Shown here: in pieces, positions 63,101 to 64,000 of the stretch
Numbering within the stretch: the first letter of the stretch is position 1
Layout of the letters: each line of letters opens with the position of its first letter
Source of the DNA: Branchiostoma floridae
Taxonomy: Eukaryota; Chordata; Leptocardii; Amphioxiformes; Branchiostomatidae
Assembly (NCBI RefSeq): GCF_000003815.2
Contig: NC_049996.1
Location: forward strand, 4,282,525-4,346,524
Direction of reading: 5' to 3'
Length of the DNA: 64,000 nt
Program-made: the position numbers and the translations under genes
The notes under the pieces: generated by a model
Told to the model about the DNA's origin: nothing
The model's input: the letters and a program-made list of their open reading frames with translations, nothing else
The model's database searches: none

Positions 63101-64000
63101 TTGATAAAGCAGATATAGTTTGTTTTTAAACACATCATTCATCAAACTATATGCCTGCGAATGAGAGCTAACTAACATGTAGTGAAACTTCTATTGTCAC
63201 TAAATAGAGCAAATTGCGTTGTCATTTGGATCACACATTACGCATGGAGATAGCTATCAAGGACGTTCAATGGATTATAAGCTGCTGCAGCGTACCTGTG
63301 AAGCTGGTGCATTACACTAAAGAGTTAAACTATGCCTGTTACACTATACAGGTACAGACAATGTCAACGTGTATTACTAAGCTTTAAGACTTTTTTTCCT
63401 TAAAAGGGGCCTTTAACTTTAACGTTATCTAGATCAACAATTATTTATTTACAAAGCTATTGTTCTTATGGTCAATGTGTAGTACATTAAACAAAATACA
63501 GAATCACAAAAGGGTGTGTACTACCCTGGTCGCCAGAGAACAGCACTCGCTGCTACGAGTATTTCCCGAGCCCCTAGCAACATGCCCCGTAAATCCGGAA
63601 TTACCCGGCCCGGGGAGTTACGCCGCTGCGTAGGCGGCTGCTATATAATTCCCTTGGCCGGCTAGCATTGTACTCTGATAACGAGGGTAGGTGTGTACAG
63701 GATGTAACATACGTATACGTTAACCCAAGACATGTACTCACGGTGAAGCCTTGAAGGCGTAGTCATTGATGGCCTCAATCACCTCCTTAAACAGCACCTT
63801 GGAGGTGAGGGTGTGGCCGTGGTAGATGACGGGCTCGCCCCCGTCCCCATCCCAACAGTCCAACTCCAGAAATCGCGATCCCTGCAACGGTACGGTTTAA
63901 TAGACACAATAGCCATGTTGCTGAACGATATGAGCTTTGTTCAAATTGAAGTTTTTACCTGTCATTCAACACGGGAATTTGCTCACCTCGAATTTCGGGA
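54788..64000 (-). CDS. PLCD: Phosphoinositide phospholipase C, delta-type (3' part of gene)
   Basis: Exons in transcription order: 64000-63987 (partial), 63881-63742, 63012-62844, 62245-62141, [gap], 57318-57211, 56982-56918, 56105-55973, 55420-55271, 54876-54788. Phases agree at every adjacent junction. The enzyme hydrolyses PtdIns(4,5)P2 to IP3 and diacylglycerol at membranes with calcium. Seen here: second half of the X domain, XY linker, end of the Y domain and the C2 domain. The linker [15 protein letters not shown] closely resembles that of PLC-delta, which decides the class. The PH domain, EF hands and first part of X lie off the right edge. The first part of Y (about 90 residues in the family) is not visible, presumably in gaps at 57340-57439 or 58764-59294. 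Confidence 0.9.
54995..55082. repeat. (TA)n microsatellite
   Basis: About 80 bases of (at)n in the last PLC intron. Confidence 0.97.
55271..55420 (-). CDS. PLCD: PLC C2 domain, second exon
   Basis: Reads [20 protein letters not shown], then [20 protein letters not shown] and [10 protein letters not shown]. The KDHD block corresponds to the second calcium-binding loop. Phase 1 in, 1 out. Confidence 0.94.
55973..56105 (-). CDS. PLCD: PLC C2 domain, first exon
   Basis: Reads [20 protein letters not shown], then [20 protein letters not shown] and [19 protein letters not shown] matches the C2 DPYV-V-I-G-P-D pattern; the Asp of DPYV is a calcium ligand. Phase 0 in, 1 out. Confidence 0.93.
56918..56982 (-). 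CDS. PLCD: PLC Y-C2 connector exon
   Basis: 65 bases reading [18 protein letters not shown] then LTVR. It joins the Y barrel to the first C2 strand. Confidence 0.85.
57045..57135. repeat. (CA)n microsatellite
   Basis: (ac)n tracts in a PLC intron. Frames crossing it are artefacts. Confidence 0.95.
57211..57318 (-). CDS. PLCD: PLC Y domain exon
   Basis: Reads [18 protein letters not shown], then [21 protein letters not shown] and [16 protein letters not shown] are the end of the catalytic barrel in PLC enzymes. Phase 2 bases in, 1 out. It lies 21 bases from an assembly gap, but the acceptor (attctag) is intact. Confidence 0.93.
57440..58740. repeat. Two tandem copies of a ~630-bp repeat
   Basis: 57445-57990 and 58070-58720 share ctgtaccctggta, tttggtatagataggcat, caatcagcgaagagga, ggctaattaatattcataag and the tail around gcagtcactta. 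Both have a CCAAT-type box (agccaatcagcg) and ATTAATATTCAT; the first also has gtatatagcag. An unknown element in the PLC intron that seems to hold missing Y-domain exons. Confidence 0.75.
58764..59294. other. Assembly gap (531 N)
   Basis: Run of N within the PLC gene, directly after the second ~630-bp repeat. The 100-N gap at 57340-57439 lies before the first copy. PLC Y-domain exons may be in either. 59295-60840 and 60880-62140 show nothing I can name. Confidence 1.
60845..60874 (-). CDS. PLCD: Candidate PLC micro-exon in the linker
   Basis: A 30-base phase 0-0 segment between atacag and gtaatt on the minus strand, reading [10 protein letters not shown]. The phase fits between the linker exon and the rest, and the charged sequence suits a linker. 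It is very short, so it could be chance. Confidence 0.3.
62141..62245 (-). CDS. PLCD: PLC XY-linker exon
   Basis: 35 codons, phase 0-0: [20 protein letters not shown], then [15 protein letters not shown]. The acidic stretch corresponds to the autoinhibitory linker that covers the active site in PLC-delta. Confidence 0.88.
62529..62652. mobile_element. Small foldback element
   Basis: ttcggtggcccaaggca at 62529 pairs perfectly with tgccttgggccaccgaa ending at 62652, about 124 bases end to end, with further partial pairing inside. It lies in the PLC intron between the X-end exon and the linker exon. Confidence 0.7.
62844..63012 (-). CDS. PLCD: PLC X domain end
   Basis: Begins [20 protein letters not shown] and ends [20 protein letters not shown] carries the calcium-ligand Glu and GKIIIK the phosphate-contacting lysine region. 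Phase 2 in, 0 out. Confidence 0.93.
63742..64000 (-). CDS. PLCD: PLC X domain, two exons (one cut by the window edge)
   Basis: The partial exon 64000-63987 ends PKFE. Exon 63881-63742 reads [20 protein letters not shown], then [20 protein letters not shown] and YAFKASP. ELDCWD holds the Glu and Asp that bind the catalytic calcium and YHG holds the second catalytic His of the family. The exon leaves in phase 2. Confidence 0.92.

Overview
The window looks like intron-rich, repeat-laden chordate or other deuterostome DNA. Amphioxus (Branchiostoma) is the best guess. The reasons are short phase-1 extracellular-module exons (CUB, kringle, LDLa, Frizzled, Sushi), non-LTR and Penelope-like retroelements, tRNA-derived SINEs and many short inverted-repeat elements. 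No prokaryotic feature is present. The species call is an inference.

Layout. (1) 1-1341 (+): tail of an unidentified gene whose last exon is present in three tandem copies. (2) 1445-1687 is an assembly gap. (3) 1688-6136 holds a TTAA-flanked short transposon, a minisatellite and an interspersed repeat. (4) 6137-46229 (+) is one large gene that I assembled by eye from 23 exons whose reading phases match at every junction. It encodes a signal peptide, CUB, kringle, CUB, CUB, CUB, a GCWRD-type cysteine-rich domain, kringle, LDLa, Frizzled, kringle, Sushi, then a Cys-loop ligand-gated ion channel (ligand-binding domain, TM1-TM3, a long acidic 15-residue repeat array as intracellular loop, an amphipathic helix and TM4). 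A pentameric channel carrying such a long mosaic ectodomain is the most interesting object here. Its introns hold a satellite array, Penelope-like pieces with hammerhead-ribozyme-like motifs, LINE fragments, SINEs, minisatellites, a CACTA-type element and microsatellites. (5) 46230-54787 is intergenic: a small Penelope-like element with an 11-bp target duplication, a LINE tail, minisatellites, GT-rich simple repeat and a short inverted-repeat element. (6) 54788-64000 (-) is the 3' two-thirds of a phosphoinositide phospholipase C, delta type, running off the right edge. It carries the second half of the X domain, an acidic XY linker, the end of the Y domain and the C2 domain. The first part of the Y domain is not visible and two assembly gaps lie where it should be.

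The channel gene and the PLC gene converge tail to tail. No functional link between them can be read from the sequence. A delta-type PLC is calcium-stimulated and the channel pore looks cation-selective, but co-operation would be speculation.

One problem affects the channel gene. A single-base deletion in the repeat array (near 45173) shifts the frame and would remove TM4. The frame is restored in the downstream repeats, so this is either an assembly slip in a hard repeat or a real truncating allele.
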